This document shows positions 62,821 to 64,000 of a DNA stretch of 64,000 nucleotides, piece after piece. The position numbers and the translations under genes are program-made. The DNA is from Megascapheus bottae (lineage: Eukaryota > Chordata > Mammalia > Rodentia > Geomyidae), in NCBI GenBank assembly GCA_024803745.1, contig JANJXV010000024.1, positions 4,868,106 through 4,932,105 on the forward strand. Reading direction: 5' to 3'. Within the stretch, counting starts at the first letter, position 1, and every line of letters begins with the position of its first letter. A model generated the notes under the pieces. The model searched no databases, was not told the origin of the DNA, and saw only the letters and a list, made by a program, of their open reading frames with translations.

Positions 62821-64000
62821 GTCACAGAAAGAAGTTACAGATGTGACTGACAACAGTAGCTTTTCACTTCATGATGGACTCAGAGGAACGAAAGATGGAG
62901 AAGAGAATCTCTCTCTCATGGGTGGGATTGAGTAAGAAGGACACATGCTGTGGTATTCATTATGGAAATTAATTCCCACCCAGAGTACCTGACATGAGCA
63001 GGAGGTCCTACACCAGGAATCTAAATGGGTGAGTTTACTTAGGGTATAAATACAATATGTATTTAAAGAGTAGTGGCCAGAATTTAGGTTCATGGCCAGT
63101 AGCTTGCAATGGAGGCTGTAGAACATTGTCTTTCTATTGTTGACTCAAGGGCCCAGAGCGGGCGAAATGTATGGCTTTATGATTTAGAGAAAGGGCAAAA
63201 GAGATACTGAGGGATAAGCAATCTCTGCTATGTTTTTTTAAGGAGGGTACCAGTGCCAAGTTGATTAAGTAAAAGCATGAAATCCAAAGATCTCGATATA
63301 AAATCAAAGTGAAGACAGGAACCAAGCCAAGAGCTTGAAACTAGACAGAGGGAGACAAAAACGTAAAATCATTTGTAATTGCAGAGATAAAGCTTAGCAA
63401 AGTGCTGAGAACAATGCTGGAGTGAGAGTGTAACTGCTGAGACAAGATCTAATGACATAAGCCAGACAACAGATAAAAGCTGAGTGGCCAAAGATGAAGG
63501 CGGCTAGAATGAGGTGGGAGGTATGAGCAGCTGGAGCTCTTCTGTGGGCCTGAGGAGATGTGTGAATGGGAAAGTGCCTTGATTAGCTCTGCTCTAAAAG
63601 CCAACTGATGTATGTAGAAAGGAAGAGAGAAATGGGAAGGAGACCGGGTAGGAAGGAACTGCAAAGGAACTTTCATTCACTGTGTAAATAGTACCTGTGG
63701 ACTAGAGACTGCAGAGAACAGGATACACAAGGTAGACAAGTAATTTGTTTTTTGTCAGAAGCCCATAAACGATTGCAATCTCATACAAGACCTCTAAGTG
63801 AAATGCGGGGAGCTGAAACACCTAACATGTGACCAAGACTTCAGTTGAGATGCTTTCCAGGCCAAGAAGAGTTGGGATGGGAGAAGAGACTATTTATGGT
63901 AATAAAAACAGCAGAGGGAAAGCCCGGGAGAGGAGAGAGCACAGGGCATCTGCACAGGGGCCAGTCATGCTAGGACAGCATTCAACAGGCTAGAGAAGGG

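Larger units (their letters stand above)
60161..64000 (-). other. CTTNBP2: CTTNBP2 intron continuing beyond the window
   Basis: The preceding ankyrin-encoding exon was not found up to 64000. The stretch holds two dimeric SINEs, a B1 piece (about 60267-60340), a reversed ID monomer (60475-60575), an L1 3' end and a probable LTR- or DNA-type repeat. Confidence 0.7.

Noticed and set aside
60161..64000. Search for the preceding ankyrin exon
   Set aside because: No splice-bordered segment encoding the expected ankyrin text (ending QEGHK) was seen.
1..64000. Prokaryotic, phage, CRISPR or gene-cluster systems
   Set aside because: Introns, SINEs, LINEs and microsatellites show a mammalian nuclear locus; no direct-repeat/spacer array or operon occurs.

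Overview
This is a piece of nuclear genome from a mammal, almost certainly a rodent. It is AT-rich, its genes are split by introns, and it is packed with retrotransposons. The commonest repeat is a dimeric tRNA-derived (ID-like) SINE with Pol III A and B boxes. A second SINE fuses a 7SL/B1-like left half to an ID-like right half. Both resemble what I recall from Geomyoidea (kangaroo rats, pocket mice, gophers); that placement is inference and not proven here.

One protein-coding gene is present: the 3' two-fifths of CTTNBP2 (cortactin-binding protein 2), on the minus strand. I could assign 15 coding exons from 60160 down to the stop codon at 15178-15180. All have GT-AG borders and compatible phases, and they join into one 714-residue open frame. 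The first exon in the window carries the end of the ankyrin region. The next exons encode a module that resembles the C-terminal AAA+ module of neuron navigator (NAV) proteins, but with a ruined Walker A and an altered Walker B. The last exons encode a polar, low-complexity tail. The upstream exons (N-terminal coiled coil, proline-rich part, most ankyrin repeats) should lie beyond 64000. In human, CTTNBP2 sits next to and converges with CFTR; no CFTR exon was seen at positions 1-14000.

Layout: 1-14340 is gene-free, repeat-rich sequence downstream of the gene, with L1 fragments, many SINEs and a solo class II-type LTR. 14350-15177 is the probable 3' UTR. 15178-60160 is the CTTNBP2 exon-intron body. 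60161-64000 is upstream intron.

Most notable points: a 135-nt intron with no in-frame stop and a length divisible by three, inside the AAA+-like region (a possible exitron); an 82-nt intron next door; degenerate nucleotide-binding motifs; a solo LTR nested in a SINE; several L1 copies with inverted 5' ends (twin priming); two CTCF-like motifs in divergent orientation; and an apparently shortened exon. I found no new multi-gene system. No tRNA, rRNA, CRISPR array or bacterial-type operon is present.
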